A stretch of 64,000 bases of DNA from Nocardioides xinjiangensis (GCF_017916455.1 NZ_JAFMSY010000005.1:1-64000), one strand, 5' to 3'; positions 33,415 to 41,636 are shown, counted from the stretch's first letter. Notes: generated by a model from the sequence alone, not told the origin. Numbers and translations are program-made.

Positions 33415-34203
33415 TCAGTCGAGGAAGCCGCTGATGAAGGCGTAGGCCTCCGGGGTGTCCACGCGGTACGAGAAGTCATTGCCCTTGCAGGTGTTGTTCA
33501 GCCCGAAGCTGTTGACCGCCACGACGATGTCGGTGCTCCGGTAGAGGATGGGACCGCCCGAGTCGCCCGAGCAGTTGCCGCCGCGGTCGTTGCCGGGGTT
33601 GTTCGTCGTCTGCAGCCCGTAGTCGCCCACCAGAGCGTTGTTCAGGCTGATCAGGTCGCTCTCGGCGTACATGCGGATCTTGTCGCCGATCAGGTAGGGC
33701 TTGCGCTGCTGCAGGCCATACCCGACGGTCGTGAAGTAGGTGTCGCGCTGACCGCGCCGCGTCGACAGGTCGTCGAGGTAGCCCACCGGTGCCAGCTGGG
33801 CCGGCTCGATGTCGGTGATGGCACGATCGAGGGTGAAGACCGAGAGGTCGCGCGTGTCCGGGGTCGTCAGCGAGCCGGTCCAACCCGGCATGGCGTGCGG
33901 AGCACCGACCGCGTCGAAGTCGGTCGACGTGCTGACGTCCACCGTGCGCAGATCCTCGTCGAAGAAGATGTGGGCGTAAGCCACCCCGTCGGTGCAGTGG
34001 GCTGCGGAGAGCACCACGTCTTCGTCGATGAGCGTGCCGCTGCACCGTCCCGCATACGTCCCGTCCTCCTCGAACAGGGCGATGAGCGCGACGTACGGGT
34101 GCGCGCCGTTGTCGACCTGGCCGTAGTTGATGGCGTGCGCGGGGGCTGCCGTGGTGCTGAGTCCGAGGACGAGGGCAGCGGCGAGAAGTGTGCGTCGAAT
34201 CAT
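33415..34203 (-). CDS. Secreted trypsin-like (S1) serine protease
   Basis: A 262-residue exported protease. A Sec signal peptide ends at APAHA (about residue 24). The catalytic triad is complete: His69 (VVLSAAHC), Asp119 (DTRDLSVF) and Ser215 (NCSGDSGGP). Four cysteines at AGRCSGT, AAHCTD, GGNCSG and NTCKGN suggest two disulfides. The mature N-terminus begins near INYGQVDNGAHPYVALI without an obvious propeptide; the usual IVGG activation end is absent. Substrate preference is not clear. ATG at 34203 has GGGAGG upstream. It follows recQ by 157 nt on the same strand but is probably transcribed separately. Confidence 0.9.
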   Translation of the reverse strand: MIRRTLLAAALVLGLSTTAAPAHAINYGQVDNGAHPYVALIALFEEDGTYAGRCSGTLIDEDVVLSAAHCTDGVAYAHIFFDEDLRTVDVSTSTDFDAVGAPHAMPGWTGSLTTPDTRDLSVFTLDRAITDIEPAQLAPVGYLDDLSTRRGQRDTYFTTVGYGLQQRKPYLIGDKIRMYAESDLISLNNALVGDYGLQTTNNPGNDRGGNCSGDSGGPILYRSTDIVVAVNSFGLNNTCKGNDFSYRVDTPEAYAFISGFLD

Positions 34204-34360
34204 GCGGGTGCCTCCCGGTTGGCTGATGAGTGCGAGACCATCGTCCTCGGCGCTGGTCCGCGCGCTAGGTGGGAACAGGGCAGTTCCGGGTCCGACGTGG
34301 TCGGCCAGCCCGGTGCCGGAGCGCCAGCAGGGGTGCCGCGCGGTCGCCGCCCGCCGCTCC

Positions 34361-35977
34361 CTACCCCGGCCGCCGGACCTCCAGCAGCCCCCGGTCCTCG
34401 ACCAGGTCGAGCGAGAGCGTCCGGTAGCCGACGTCCTCGAACAGCACGGTGATCCGGTCGTCCTCGACGTCGGTCACGGTGCCGGTTCCGAACTCCGGGT
34501 GCTCGACCGTGTTCTGCACGGCGTACGGCGCGTCGGCGTCCTGCGACTCGTCCGGCGCGTCGCCGGAGAGGCAGTTGTCGCACACCCCGCAGCGGTCGCG
34601 GACCTCGGCGCCGAAGTAGCCCAGCATGAAGGCGCTGCGGCACCGGTCGGTCTCGGCGTACGCGCGCATCATCTCGACCCGCGACTCCTCGAGCCGGCGG
34701 TGCGCCTTCGCCCGCTCGACCACGGCGTCGACGACCGCGTCGAGGTCGGCGTCGTCCCGGACGTCGCCCGCGGCCCTGGCGAGGTTGACGAGGTTGATGA
34801 TGCGACCCGCCTTGCGGAAGCCGAAGTCGAGGTGCTCGCTCACCTCGCGCGGGTCGTCGCTGTCCGCCGCCCTCATCGCCTCCACGACCGCGCGCACGTC
34901 GCGGGGCTTGGGCACGGGGGTGGCGAAGAAGTGCCCGAGCGAGAGGTCCTCGGCGCGGTAGGCGAGCACCGCCTTCGCGGTCGCGCGGTCGCGGCCGGCC
35001 CGCCCCACCTCCTGCCAGTACGTGTCGGGGGACTCCGGGACGTCGGCGTGCACCACGAAGCGGATGTCGGGCTTGTCGATGCCCATGCCGAAGGCGGACG
35101 TGGCCGCCACCAGCGGCACCTCGCCCGTCATGAACTCCTCGTGCACCTGGTTGCGCCGGCGCTGGGGGAGGCCGGCGTGGTACGCCGCCGCGCGGTACCC
35201 GCGCTCGACGAGCGCCTCGGCGAAGGACTCCGCGCCGGCGCGGGTGCGGCAGTAGACCACCCCGCTGCCGGGATCGCCGGCCAGCTCACCGACCAGGTCG
35301 AGCACCCGGTCGCGCTGCTCGTCGGCGTCGGCGAAGCGCTCGACCGCGAGCGCGATGTTGTCGCGCTCGAAGCCCGTCAGGACGATGCGCGGGTCGCGCA
35401 GCCCCAGCCGCTCGACGATGTCCTGCTGGGTGGGGAGCGCGGCCGTCGCGGTCATCGCGACCACCCGCGGCTTGCCGAGCTGGGCGACGAGGTCGCCGAG
35501 GCGGAGGTAGTCGGGCCGGAAGTCGTGGCCCCACGAGGACACGCAGTGCGCCTCGTCGACGGCCACGAGGCGCGGCTCGATCGAGGCGATCTCGGCCAGC
35601 ACCTCGGGGTTGGCGAGCTGCTCGGGCGCGAGCAGCAGGAAGCGGACCTCACCCGACCGGGCCGCCTCGAGCACCGCGGCACGGGCGCTCTCGGACTCCG
35701 CCGAGCTCAGCCGCGCGGCGGTGAGCCCGGCCTCCTCGAGCGAGTCGACCTGGTCCTGCTGGAGCGCGAGGAGTGGGGAGACGACGACGGTGCACCCGCC
35801 CAGCAGCAGCCCGGCGACCTGGTAGACCAGCGACTTGCCCGAGCCGGTCGGGGCCACGAGCAGCACGTCGCGCTCGTCGAGGAGGGCCAGGACGGCGTCC
35901 TCCTGGCCGGGCAGCAGCTCCCGGTGCCCGAAGTGTCGTGCTGCTGTCTCGCGCACCTGCTCGGCTGCGATGGCCAC
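34361..35977 (-). CDS. recQ: RecQ-family DNA helicase with an added C-terminal Tudor-like domain
   Basis: About 538 residues from GTG 35977 (a longer GTG start at 36007 is possible). Superfamily 2 motifs are all present: PTGSGKSLVYQ (motif I), VDEAHCVSSWGHDFRPDY (motif II and aromatic-rich loop), MTATAA (III), VVYCRTRAGAE (IV), ATSAFGMGIDKPDIRFVVH (V) and QEVGRAGRD (VI). The RQC zinc module is CRSAFMLGYFGAEVRDRCGV followed by CDNC. No winged helix or HRDC domain of normal length follows. Instead the last 50 residues (VEHPEFGTGTVTDVEDD, then ITVLFEDVGYRTLSLDLV) resemble the C-terminal domain of PcrA/UvrD. It would unwind 3'-5' in recombination and repair. Confidence 0.9.
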   Translation of the reverse strand: MAIAAEQVRETAARHFGHRELLPGQEDAVLALLDERDVLLVAPTGSGKSLVYQVAGLLLGGCTVVVSPLLALQQDQVDSLEEAGLTAARLSSAESESARAAVLEAARSGEVRFLLLAPEQLANPEVLAEIASIEPRLVAVDEAHCVSSWGHDFRPDYLRLGDLVAQLGKPRVVAMTATAALPTQQDIVERLGLRDPRIVLTGFERDNIALAVERFADADEQRDRVLDLVGELAGDPGSGVVYCRTRAGAESFAEALVERGYRAAAYHAGLPQRRRNQVHEEFMTGEVPLVAATSAFGMGIDKPDIRFVVHADVPESPDTYWQEVGRAGRDRATAKAVLAYRAEDLSLGHFFATPVPKPRDVRAVVEAMRAADSDDPREVSEHLDFGFRKAGRIINLVNLARAAGDVRDDADLDAVVDAVVERAKAHRRLEESRVEMMRAYAETDRCRSAFMLGYFGAEVRDRCGVCDNCLSGDAPDESQDADAPYAVQNTVEHPEFGTGTVTDVEDDRITVLFEDVGYRTLSLDLVEDRGLLEVRRPG

Positions 35978-36065
35978 CCGGGGCCCCTCTCGATGTCCGT
36001 CGCGCACGACCTGTGCGACCGGTGGAGGTACCCGGCCCCGCGAAGCGGCATGCGGGAGAGGTGGG

Positions 36066-36431
36066 TCACCGGGGACGGAAGCCCGAGCACATGATCCGCA
36101 GGTGCTCGATCGTCTCGCCGCCGCGGTAGTAGGCCTGCTGCTCGGCGACGTACGAGCCGTCCGGGTTGACGAGGTCGAAGCGGTAGCTGACGTGCGAGGT
36201 GTCAGCGACGTCGGACCGCTCGGCGACCTCGACCACCCGCTCGATCGTGTCCGACTCCTCGAACCACGAGCCGAGGACCGTCTCCACGACGTCGTCGGGG
36301 CCGGTGCCCTCCCAGAGCCGGCCGGGGGTGAGCCCCTTGAAGTCCACGTCGTCGGCGAGCAGGGCGCGCAGCGCGGCCTCGTCCTTGGCCGCGATGGCGC
36401 CGGCGAGCCGCGCGCCCAGGCTGTCGGTCAT
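36066..36431 (-). CDS. SnoaL/NTF2-like protein
   Basis: A 121-residue cone-shaped-barrel protein: two N-terminal helices (ARLAGAIAAKDEAALRALLA, DDVDFKGLTPGRLW), then strands ESDTIERVVEVAERSDVAD and SHVSYRFDLVNPDGSYVAEQ, and a final strand ETIEHLRIMCSGFRPR. NTF2-like proteins bind small molecules or catalyse isomerisation; this one shows no certain catalytic pair. The ATG at 36431 is preceded by CACACT at 6 nt. It sits between a short hypothetical gene and recQ on the same strand. Confidence 0.8.
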   Translation of the reverse strand: MTDSLGARLAGAIAAKDEAALRALLADDVDFKGLTPGRLWEGTGPDDVVETVLGSWFEESDTIERVVEVAERSDVADTSHVSYRFDLVNPDGSYVAEQQAYYRGGETIEHLRIMCSGFRPR

Positions 36432-36472
36432 GCGGTCAGTGTGCGGCCCCGCCGGGGCTGGGGGGAAGTGGG

Positions 36473-36727
36473 TCACGGTCGCTCCGTGCGGTCGCGCAGC
36501 CACGTCGTCGTGCCCGGTGCCATGCCGCGTGACTTCGGGGTCGACGGCACCGGGCTCACGAGGAGCGCGGCATCGTCGGGCAGCGACCACTTGAGGGCGT
36601 GGAAGACCGCCGACAGCGACTCGGTGCTGTCGACCAGCAGGAGGCCGGGTGCGACCTCGCGGGCCTCCGTCCACGGACCCTCGAGCGTGTCCGGCGGGGC
36701 GGCTGTCCAGGCGAGGTAGACCGGCAT
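36473..36727 (-). CDS. Small hypothetical protein
   Basis: An 84-residue protein (MPVYLAWTAAPPDTLEGPWT...; core EVAPGLLLVDSTESLSAVFH and ALKWSLPDDAALLVSPVPST). No family, signal peptide or membrane segment is recognised. It fits tightly between the pentapeptide/DinB gene (16 nt upstream) and the NTF2-like gene, and has CACAAT 7 nt ahead of its ATG. The strand-helix-strand pattern and sensible codon use argue that it is a real gene. Function unknown. Confidence 0.55.
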   Translation of the reverse strand: MPVYLAWTAAPPDTLEGPWTEAREVAPGLLLVDSTESLSAVFHALKWSLPDDAALLVSPVPSTPKSRGMAPGTTTWLRDRTERP

Positions 36728-36743
36728 GTCGCCGATTGTGGCG

Positions 36744-37538
36744 TCAACCCGCCAGCGCCGCGAGGTCGCGCTCGGCGTAGAGCCGGTGCTCCCACTCCTC
36801 GTTGAGGACCACCTTCAGGCACGCCGCCACGGTGAGGTCGTCCGCGTCGCCGAGGAACGGCGTGGCCGAGGTGACGCGCCGCTCGAGCCCCTCGTCGGTC
36901 AGGCCGTCGAGCACCGCCTGCACTGTGGCGCGCCGCCGGGCCCGCAGGTCGAGCACGTCGTCGAGCGGGGGGCGTACGTCGCGGTCCCACGGCACGCCCG
37001 CCACCGCCGGCGCCTCGTCCCACGGCAGGTCGAGCGGGTGCCACGGCGACGGGTCGCCCAGCACCACGCCGCCGACCCAGCAGGCGTGCGCGAAGCCGAG
37101 GTGCCGCAGCGTCTCGATGAAGGACCACTCCCCGTCGACCTGCTCGTGCAGCCGGTCGGCGGGCAGGGCCCGCGCCGACCCGACGGTGCCCGCCCACAGC
37201 CGGTCGAGCGTCGAGAACGCCGTGCGGAAGCCGGCGAGGTCGGTGGGGCGCATCAGCGCCCGCTCGGGCATCCGGCGGTCGAGCTCCGCCTCGACGAGGG
37301 GAGCCACGTCGACCCCGTTGACCACCAGCCGGCCGACCTCTCCGTGGATCTCCATGTCGGGAACTTCGACGCCCGTCATGCGGACGCCCTTCAGCCAGGC
37401 GGCACGCACGCGGACCTCGCTGAGGTCGACGTCGCGGAGATCGGCGCCGGCGAGGCGCACCTCGCGGAAGGTGCTGCCCGACAGGTCGACCCGCTGGAAG
37501 GTGGAGCCGCCGAGGTCCTGCTCGATGAAGTCGCTCAT
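36744..37538 (-). CDS. Pentapeptide-repeat plus DinB-like domain protein
   Basis: A 264-residue protein. The N-terminus has a short run of pentapeptide repeats (GSTFQRVDLSGSTFREVRLA, then GADLRDVDLSEVRVRAAWLK, about residues 11-50). A linker is followed by a four-helix DinB/YfiT-like domain (about 100-264) with the pattern FRTAFSTLDRLWAGTVGSAR, VDGEWSFIETLRHLGFAHAC and EEWEHRLYAERDLAALAG; the three histidine positions of the family appear as His in LRHLGFAH and in EEWEHR. DinB-like proteins are often thiol- or metal-dependent transferases. TAACCT 6 nt ahead of the ATG marks a leaderless start. Divergent from the hydrolase gene at 37594. Confidence 0.82.
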   Translation of the reverse strand: MSDFIEQDLGGSTFQRVDLSGSTFREVRLAGADLRDVDLSEVRVRAAWLKGVRMTGVEVPDMEIHGEVGRLVVNGVDVAPLVEAELDRRMPERALMRPTDLAGFRTAFSTLDRLWAGTVGSARALPADRLHEQVDGEWSFIETLRHLGFAHACWVGGVVLGDPSPWHPLDLPWDEAPAVAGVPWDRDVRPPLDDVLDLRARRRATVQAVLDGLTDEGLERRVTSATPFLGDADDLTVAACLKVVLNEEWEHRLYAERDLAALAG

Positions 37539-37544
37539 CCCGGC

Positions 37545-37550
37545 AGGTTA
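37545..37550 (-). promoter_or_regulatory. -10 hexamer of a leaderless promoter (pentapeptide/DinB gene)
   Basis: TAACCT on the minus strand, 6 nt before the ATG at 37538. Confidence 0.6.
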
Positions 37551-37593
37551 GGAGTCGTTGCGGACGATCCGCGACCGGTTCGATCATGTGTCC

Positions 37594-38490
37594 ATGACCG
37601 ACGCACCCCGCACGCCCGGCACGGTCGCCGTCCCCGGCGCCGTCCTCTCCTTCGACGTCATCGGCGACCTCGCCGACGCCACCGCTGCCTCCCCGCCGCT
37701 GGTCCTGGCGGGATCGCCGATGGACAGCACCGGGTTCGGCAGCCTCGCCGCCGCGCTGAGGCGGGCGGCGCCGGACCGGGTCCTGGTGCTGACCGACCCG
37801 CGCAACACCGGCCGCAGCACCCGCGACGACGACACCGCGGCGGTGACGCCGGAGCAGCACGCCGACGACCTGCACGCGCTCGTCGAGGCGCTGGGCGTCG
37901 GGCCGGTCGACGTGTTCGCCTCCTCGGGCGCCGCGGTCAACTTCCTGCACCTGGTGGCGACGCACCCTGGCGACGTCCGCATCCTCGTCGCGCACGAGCC
38001 GCCGATGACGGCGCTGCTCCCCGACGCCGAGGCCATCGCACGGGTGTGCGCCGACATGGTCGCCACCTACGACGCGTCCGGCCGCGGACCGGCGATGGCC
38101 CGCTTCATCGGGCTGGTGATGCACCGCGGCGAGGTGCGCGGCGACGAGCCCGCTCCGGACCCCGCGATGTTCGGGCTGCCCACCGAGGACGACGGCTCCC
38201 GCGACGACCCGCTCATGGCCAACATGCGCGGCGAGGGCGTCACGCGCGTGCCCGACCTCGACGCGGTGCGCGCTGCGAGCACCCGGGTGGTCGTCGGCGT
38301 CGGCGAGGAGTCGGGTGGGCCGGCCGACGGCGAGGTCGCGGGGCGGTCGGCGTACGCCGTCGCGCGGGCCCTGGGCCAGGAGCCCGTCGTGTTCCCCGGG
38401 GGCCACAACGGCTTCCTCGGCGGGGAGTTCGGCCAGACGGGCAAGCCCGAGGAGTTCGCCGCGCGCCTGCGCGAGGTGCTCGCCGGCTGA
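37594..38490 (+). CDS. Alpha/beta hydrolase
   Basis: A 298-residue alpha/beta-hydrolase read from ATG 37594. It shows PLVLAGSPMDSTGFGSLAAA (oxyanion region), DRVLVLTDPRNTGRSTR, the nucleophile elbow as VFASSGAAVNFLHLVA (Ser in A-S-S-G, so the first Gly of GxSxG is replaced by Ala), and a C-terminal His in FPGGHNGFLGGEFG. Length and order are normal for the family. Substrate unknown; similar proteins are annotated as esterases or hydrolases of the pimeloyl-ester type. An earlier in-frame ATG at 37558 lies in the divergent promoter space and adds 12 non-conserved residues. Confidence 0.82.
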   Translation: MTDAPRTPGTVAVPGAVLSFDVIGDLADATAASPPLVLAGSPMDSTGFGSLAAALRRAAPDRVLVLTDPRNTGRSTRDDDTAAVTPEQHADDLHALVEALGVGPVDVFASSGAAVNFLHLVATHPGDVRILVAHEPPMTALLPDAEAIARVCADMVATYDASGRGPAMARFIGLVMHRGEVRGDEPAPDPAMFGLPTEDDGSRDDPLMANMRGEGVTRVPDLDAVRAASTRVVVGVGEESGGPADGEVAGRSAYAVARALGQEPVVFPGGHNGFLGGEFGQTGKPEEFAARLREVLAG

Positions 38491-38516
38491 CCGGTCAGCG
38501 ACCGGCGGTCACCAGG

Positions 38517-38732
38517 TCACCAGGTCAGCTCGATCTCGACCTCGTTGGACTCGCCCAGCTCGACCTCGACCTTGAGGGCGACCTCGTCGGGCACGGCGAC
38601 GGTGATCCGACCGCCGTCGCGCACGAACTCGATGGAGTTGTGCTTGGCGAGCGAGTCGGCGAGCGCGCGCAGTCGGGTGGCGGCCTCCTCGCGGGTCATG
38701 GTCCGGGTCTCGTCCATCTCGAAGAGCTCCAT
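38517..38732 (-). CDS. Amphi-Trp domain protein
   Basis: A 71-residue protein: MELFEMDETRTMTREEAATR, a helix, then IEFVRDGGRITVAVPDEVAL and a final strand EVEIELTW. This is the amphi-Trp domain layout (helix plus beta strands ending in an amphipathic strand with a terminal Trp), common as stand-alone small proteins in actinobacteria and haloarchaea; the function is unknown. TAGGTT lies 6 nt before the ATG, so the message is probably leaderless. Confidence 0.8.
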   Translation of the reverse strand: MELFEMDETRTMTREEAATRLRALADSLAKHNSIEFVRDGGRITVAVPDEVALKVEVELGESNEVEIELTW

Positions 38733-38738
38733 GGCCTG

Positions 38739-38744
38739 AACCTA
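38739..38744 (-). promoter_or_regulatory. -10 hexamer of a leaderless promoter (amphi-Trp gene)
   Basis: TAGGTT on the minus strand, 6 nt before the ATG at 38732. It overlaps the end of the spacer after the acyl-CoA dehydrogenase gene. Confidence 0.6.
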
Positions 38745-38752
38745 GCCAGCGG

Positions 38753-39901
38753 CTACAACCCGAGCATCCGGCCGATGATCTCCTTCTGGATCTCGGTCGT
38801 CCCGCCGTAGATGGTCTGGATCCGCGAGTCCGTGTACGCCTTGGAGATGGGGTACTCGCTCATGTAGCCGTAGCCGCCGTGGAGCTGCACGCCGGCGTCG
38901 ACGACCCGCTTCTGCAGCTCGGTGGTCCACCACTTCGCCATCGACGCCAGCGCGGTGTCGACCTCGCCGGCGTTGAGCCGCAGCACGCAGTCGTTGATGA
39001 AGACTCGGGCGACGTGCGCCTCGGTGGCCATCTCGGCCAGGACGAAGCGGTTGTGCTGGAAGCTGCCGATGGGGCGGCCGAACGCCTCGCGCTCCTTGAC
39101 GTACGTCAGGCACAGGTCGAGGACGTGCTCGACGGCCGCGACCGCGATGCAGCCGATCGAGATGCGCTCCTGGGGCAGGTTCTCCATCAGCGACACGAAG
39201 CCCGAGCCCTCGGGGCCGAGGAGGTTCTCCTTCGGCACGCGTACGTCGGTGAACGACAGCTCGGCGGTGTCCTGGGCGTGCAGCCCCATCTTGGCGAGGT
39301 TCCGGCCGCGCTCGAAGCCCTCCATGCCCCGCTCGACGACCAGCAGCGAGATGCCCTGGTGCCCGGCCTCGGGGTCCGTGCGGCAGACCACGACCACCAG
39401 GTCGGACAGGATCCCGTTGGAGATGAAGGTCTTCGAGCCGTTGAGGACGTAGTGGTCACCGGCGTCCACGGCCGTGGTGCGGATGCCCTGGAGGTCCGAG
39501 CCCGCGCCCGGCTCGGTCATCGCGATGGCGGTGACGAGGTCGCCGGACACGCAGCCGGGCAGCCAGCGCCGCTTCTGCTCGTCGGTGCCGAGGGAGGAGA
39601 TGTAGGGGACGATGATGTCGGTGTGCACGGCGAAGCCCGGGCCGGTGGCACCGGCGCGGGCGGCCTCCTCGGCCAGCACCATGTTGTAGCGGAAGTCCTT
39701 GATCCCCGGCCCGCCGTAGGCCTCGTCGACGTCGAAGCACAGCAGCCCGCGCTCGCCGGCCCGGCGCCAGACCTCGCGGTCGACGACCCCGTCGAGCTCC
39801 CACGCCTCGTGGTGCGGCACGACCTCCTTGTCGAAGAACGCGCGCGCGACGGCGCGGAAGTCCTCGTGCTCCTGCTCGAGGATGCTGGGACGGTCAGGCA
39901 C
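38753..39901 (-). CDS. Acyl-CoA dehydrogenase (long-chain type)
   Basis: A 382-residue FAD enzyme that introduces the alpha-beta double bond into acyl-CoA in fatty-acid oxidation. FAD-binding motifs AIAMTEPGAGSDLQGIRTTA and NGSKTFISNG are present, and the C-terminal Y-G-G-T-T-E-I signature replaces the catalytic Glu of the MCAD site (YEGT) by Gly. The segment LPQERISIGCIAVAAVEHVL followed by YVKEREAFGRPIG matches long-chain enzymes, where the base is a Glu in the earlier helix; the Glu of AAVEHVLD is the candidate. Electrons would pass to ETF. The gene stands between small genes, without other beta-oxidation genes nearby. Confidence 0.9.
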   Translation of the reverse strand: MPDRPSILEQEHEDFRAVARAFFDKEVVPHHEAWELDGVVDREVWRRAGERGLLCFDVDEAYGGPGIKDFRYNMVLAEEAARAGATGPGFAVHTDIIVPYISSLGTDEQKRRWLPGCVSGDLVTAIAMTEPGAGSDLQGIRTTAVDAGDHYVLNGSKTFISNGILSDLVVVVCRTDPEAGHQGISLLVVERGMEGFERGRNLAKMGLHAQDTAELSFTDVRVPKENLLGPEGSGFVSLMENLPQERISIGCIAVAAVEHVLDLCLTYVKEREAFGRPIGSFQHNRFVLAEMATEAHVARVFINDCVLRLNAGEVDTALASMAKWWTTELQKRVVDAGVQLHGGYGYMSEYPISKAYTDSRIQTIYGGTTEIQKEIIGRMLGL

Positions 39902-39962
39902 GGTTCCTCCGATCGGCCGGGGACCTCCCCGGTGGGGTGAGGCGACGCCGCCGGGGCGCGCC

Positions 39963-39968
39963 TACGTT
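39963..39968 (+). promoter_or_regulatory. -10 hexamer of a leaderless promoter (39975 gene)
   Basis: TACGTT, then 6 nt, then ATG at 39975. Confidence 0.6.
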
Positions 39969-39974
39969 GGCAGC

Positions 39975-40496
39975 ATGAGCCTCGTGAGCACCGCCGTGCG
40001 GGCGACCCACACGGTCACCAACGCCGCCTGGTTCGGCGGGGCCCTGTTCGGGGCCGTCGGGCTCAACCCGGCCGCCCGCGAGCCCGACACCGAGCGCGAG
40101 CGCGTCGAGGTCTCGGGGACGGGCTGGGAGCGCTGGGGCCCGGTGCAGGGCGCGGCCATCGCGCTGCACCTGCTGAGCGGACTGGCGATCACGGCCGACA
40201 ACCGCAACCGCGTCGTCGCCCACCGGCCGACGACCGCCGCGACGGTCGCCAAGGCGGTCGTCACCAGCGCCGCGGTCGCGTCGACGGCGGCCGCCTACGT
40301 CTACGGCGAGCGGCTCGGCCAGGCCGCCGGCGAGGACGGCCACCCGCGCGACCCCCGGGCGGCCGACGACGCCCGCGGCAAGCTGCGCTGGCTGCAGTGG
40401 ACGACTCCCGCGCTCACCGGCGCGATGCTGGTGCTCGAGGCCCATCTCGGGGAGCAGCAGCGGGGCGCGGCCGGGCTGCTCGACGAGCCCTGGTGA
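39975..40496 (+). CDS. Hypothetical membrane-associated protein (paralogue of the 45157-45711 gene)
   Basis: A 173-residue protein with weakly hydrophobic helices. Its opening (AVRATHTVTNAAWFGGALFG, AVGLNPAAREPD) and the block GWERWGPVQGAAIALHLLSG, as well as the end LQWTTPALTGAMLVLEAHLG and EQQRG, correspond position by position to the minus-strand protein encoded at 45157-45711 (AAWFGGTLANATALNPAAAE; WDRWTPVNAAAIAAHLVGSI; LLQWAVPALTGALVVLSAQA). The two are paralogues. I do not know a named family or function. Small positive and negative patches flank the helices. The leaderless promoter TACGTT supports the start. Confidence 0.72.
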   Translation: MSLVSTAVRATHTVTNAAWFGGALFGAVGLNPAAREPDTERERVEVSGTGWERWGPVQGAAIALHLLSGLAITADNRNRVVAHRPTTAATVAKAVVTSAAVASTAAAYVYGERLGQAAGEDGHPRDPRAADDARGKLRWLQWTTPALTGAMLVLEAHLGEQQRGAAGLLDEPW

Positions 40497-40525
40497 CGTC
40501 GTGACCGTGCCCGGCGGGCACGGGG

Positions 40526-41563
40526 TCACGACACCCACTCCTTGAGCTGCTCCACCGTCGCGACCGGGTCGGAGACCGGGGTGACGTGGAGGTCGGTGAC
40601 GCCGGCCTCCCGGAAGGCGGCGATGCGCTCCTTGACGTACGACGCGGGGCCGACGAGGTTCGCCGCCTCCAGCCACTCGGTCGGGACCAGCGCCTCGGCC
40701 TCCTTCTTCTTGCCGGAGAGGTAGAGGTCCTGGATCGCCTCGGCCTCCTCCTCGTAGCCGTAGGCGCGGGCGACGTCGTTGTAGAAGTTCCTGCCCTTGG
40801 CGCCCATCCCGCCGACGTAGAGGGTGAAGTACGGCCGGGCGAGGTCGAGCAGCGCCGCGGTGTCGGGTCCCTCGCCGATCGCGACCAGCCCGCCGGCCAT
40901 CACCTGCAGCGGGCCCAGGCCCTCCTGTCGCTCGGCGTTGCCGGCGGCGAGGGCCTCGCCCCACACGGTGTGGGCCTTCTCGGGGTGGAAGAGGTGGGGG
41001 ATCCAGCCGTCGGCGATGGCGGCGGTCTGCTCGACGTTCTTCGGACCCAGCGCGGCGATCCAGATCGGGATGGTGTCGCGCTCGGGCCGGGTGAGCAGCT
41101 TGAGCGGCTTCCCCAGCCCCGTCACCGCGCCGTCGTCCTTGGTCAGCGGCAGGTGGAACTCGCCGTCGGCGGTGAGCGGCTCGCGCCGGAGGCCGCGGCG
41201 GACGATGTCGACGACCTCGGCGGTGCGGGCCAGCGGCCTGCGGTAGGGCACGCCGTGGAAGCCCTCGATCACCTGCGGGCCGCTGACACCGAGGCCGAGG
41301 ATCGCGCGCCCGCCGCTCACGTTGTCGAGGCCGGCCGCGGTCTGCAGCAGCGCGCCGGGCGTGCGGGAGTAGATGTTGAGGATGCCCGAGCCGATCTGCA
41401 CCGTCTCGGTCCGCGCCGCGAGGTAGCCCATCAGGGTGGGGGAGTCGAAGCCGTACGCCTCGGCGACCCACACACTGTCGAGGCCCGCCTTCTCGAGGGC
41501 GACCACCTGGTCCGCCGCGGCGCGCGGGTTGCCGTCGTACATCAGCAGGGAGGCGAGACGCAT
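40526..41563 (-). CDS. LLM-class (F420-dependent type) oxidoreductase
   Basis: A 345-residue TIM-barrel flavin/F420 oxidoreductase. Signature regions are LEKAGLDSVWVAEAYGFDSP, QIGSGILNIYSRTPGALLQT (the F420-binding bulge region), GRAILGLGVSGPQVIEGFHG and PIWIAALGPKNVEQTAAIAD GW-type sequence further on. Actinobacterial members mostly use F420, but FMN cannot be excluded. The substrate is unknown. A perfect 15-bp inverted repeat lies 3 bp before the ATG, so the gene is under tight control by a regulator not encoded next to it. The stop is 29 nt from the end of the convergent hypothetical gene. Confidence 0.88.
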   Translation of the reverse strand: MRLASLLMYDGNPRAAADQVVALEKAGLDSVWVAEAYGFDSPTLMGYLAARTETVQIGSGILNIYSRTPGALLQTAAGLDNVSGGRAILGLGVSGPQVIEGFHGVPYRRPLARTAEVVDIVRRGLRREPLTADGEFHLPLTKDDGAVTGLGKPLKLLTRPERDTIPIWIAALGPKNVEQTAAIADGWIPHLFHPEKAHTVWGEALAAGNAERQEGLGPLQVMAGGLVAIGEGPDTAALLDLARPYFTLYVGGMGAKGRNFYNDVARAYGYEEEAEAIQDLYLSGKKKEAEALVPTEWLEAANLVGPASYVKERIAAFREAGVTDLHVTPVSDPVATVEQLKEWVS

Positions 41564-41566
41564 GCC

Positions 41567-41597
41567 GCAATCGTGACAGTGACACTGTCACGATTGC
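41567..41597 (-). promoter_or_regulatory. Perfect 15+1+15 bp palindromic operator of the LLM gene
   Basis: GCAATCGTGACAGTG (41567-41581) and its exact complement (41583-41597) flank one central base. It contains overlapping smaller dyads of TGACAGTGTCA type. It begins 3 bp upstream of the LLM start codon (41563). The size and symmetry fit a TetR- or GntR-type repressor site; no such gene is adjacent. Confidence 0.8.
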
Positions 41598-41636
41598 AAG
41601 GAGGGGCGTCCGGTGCGGGAAGCGCTCGCGGGCGGA

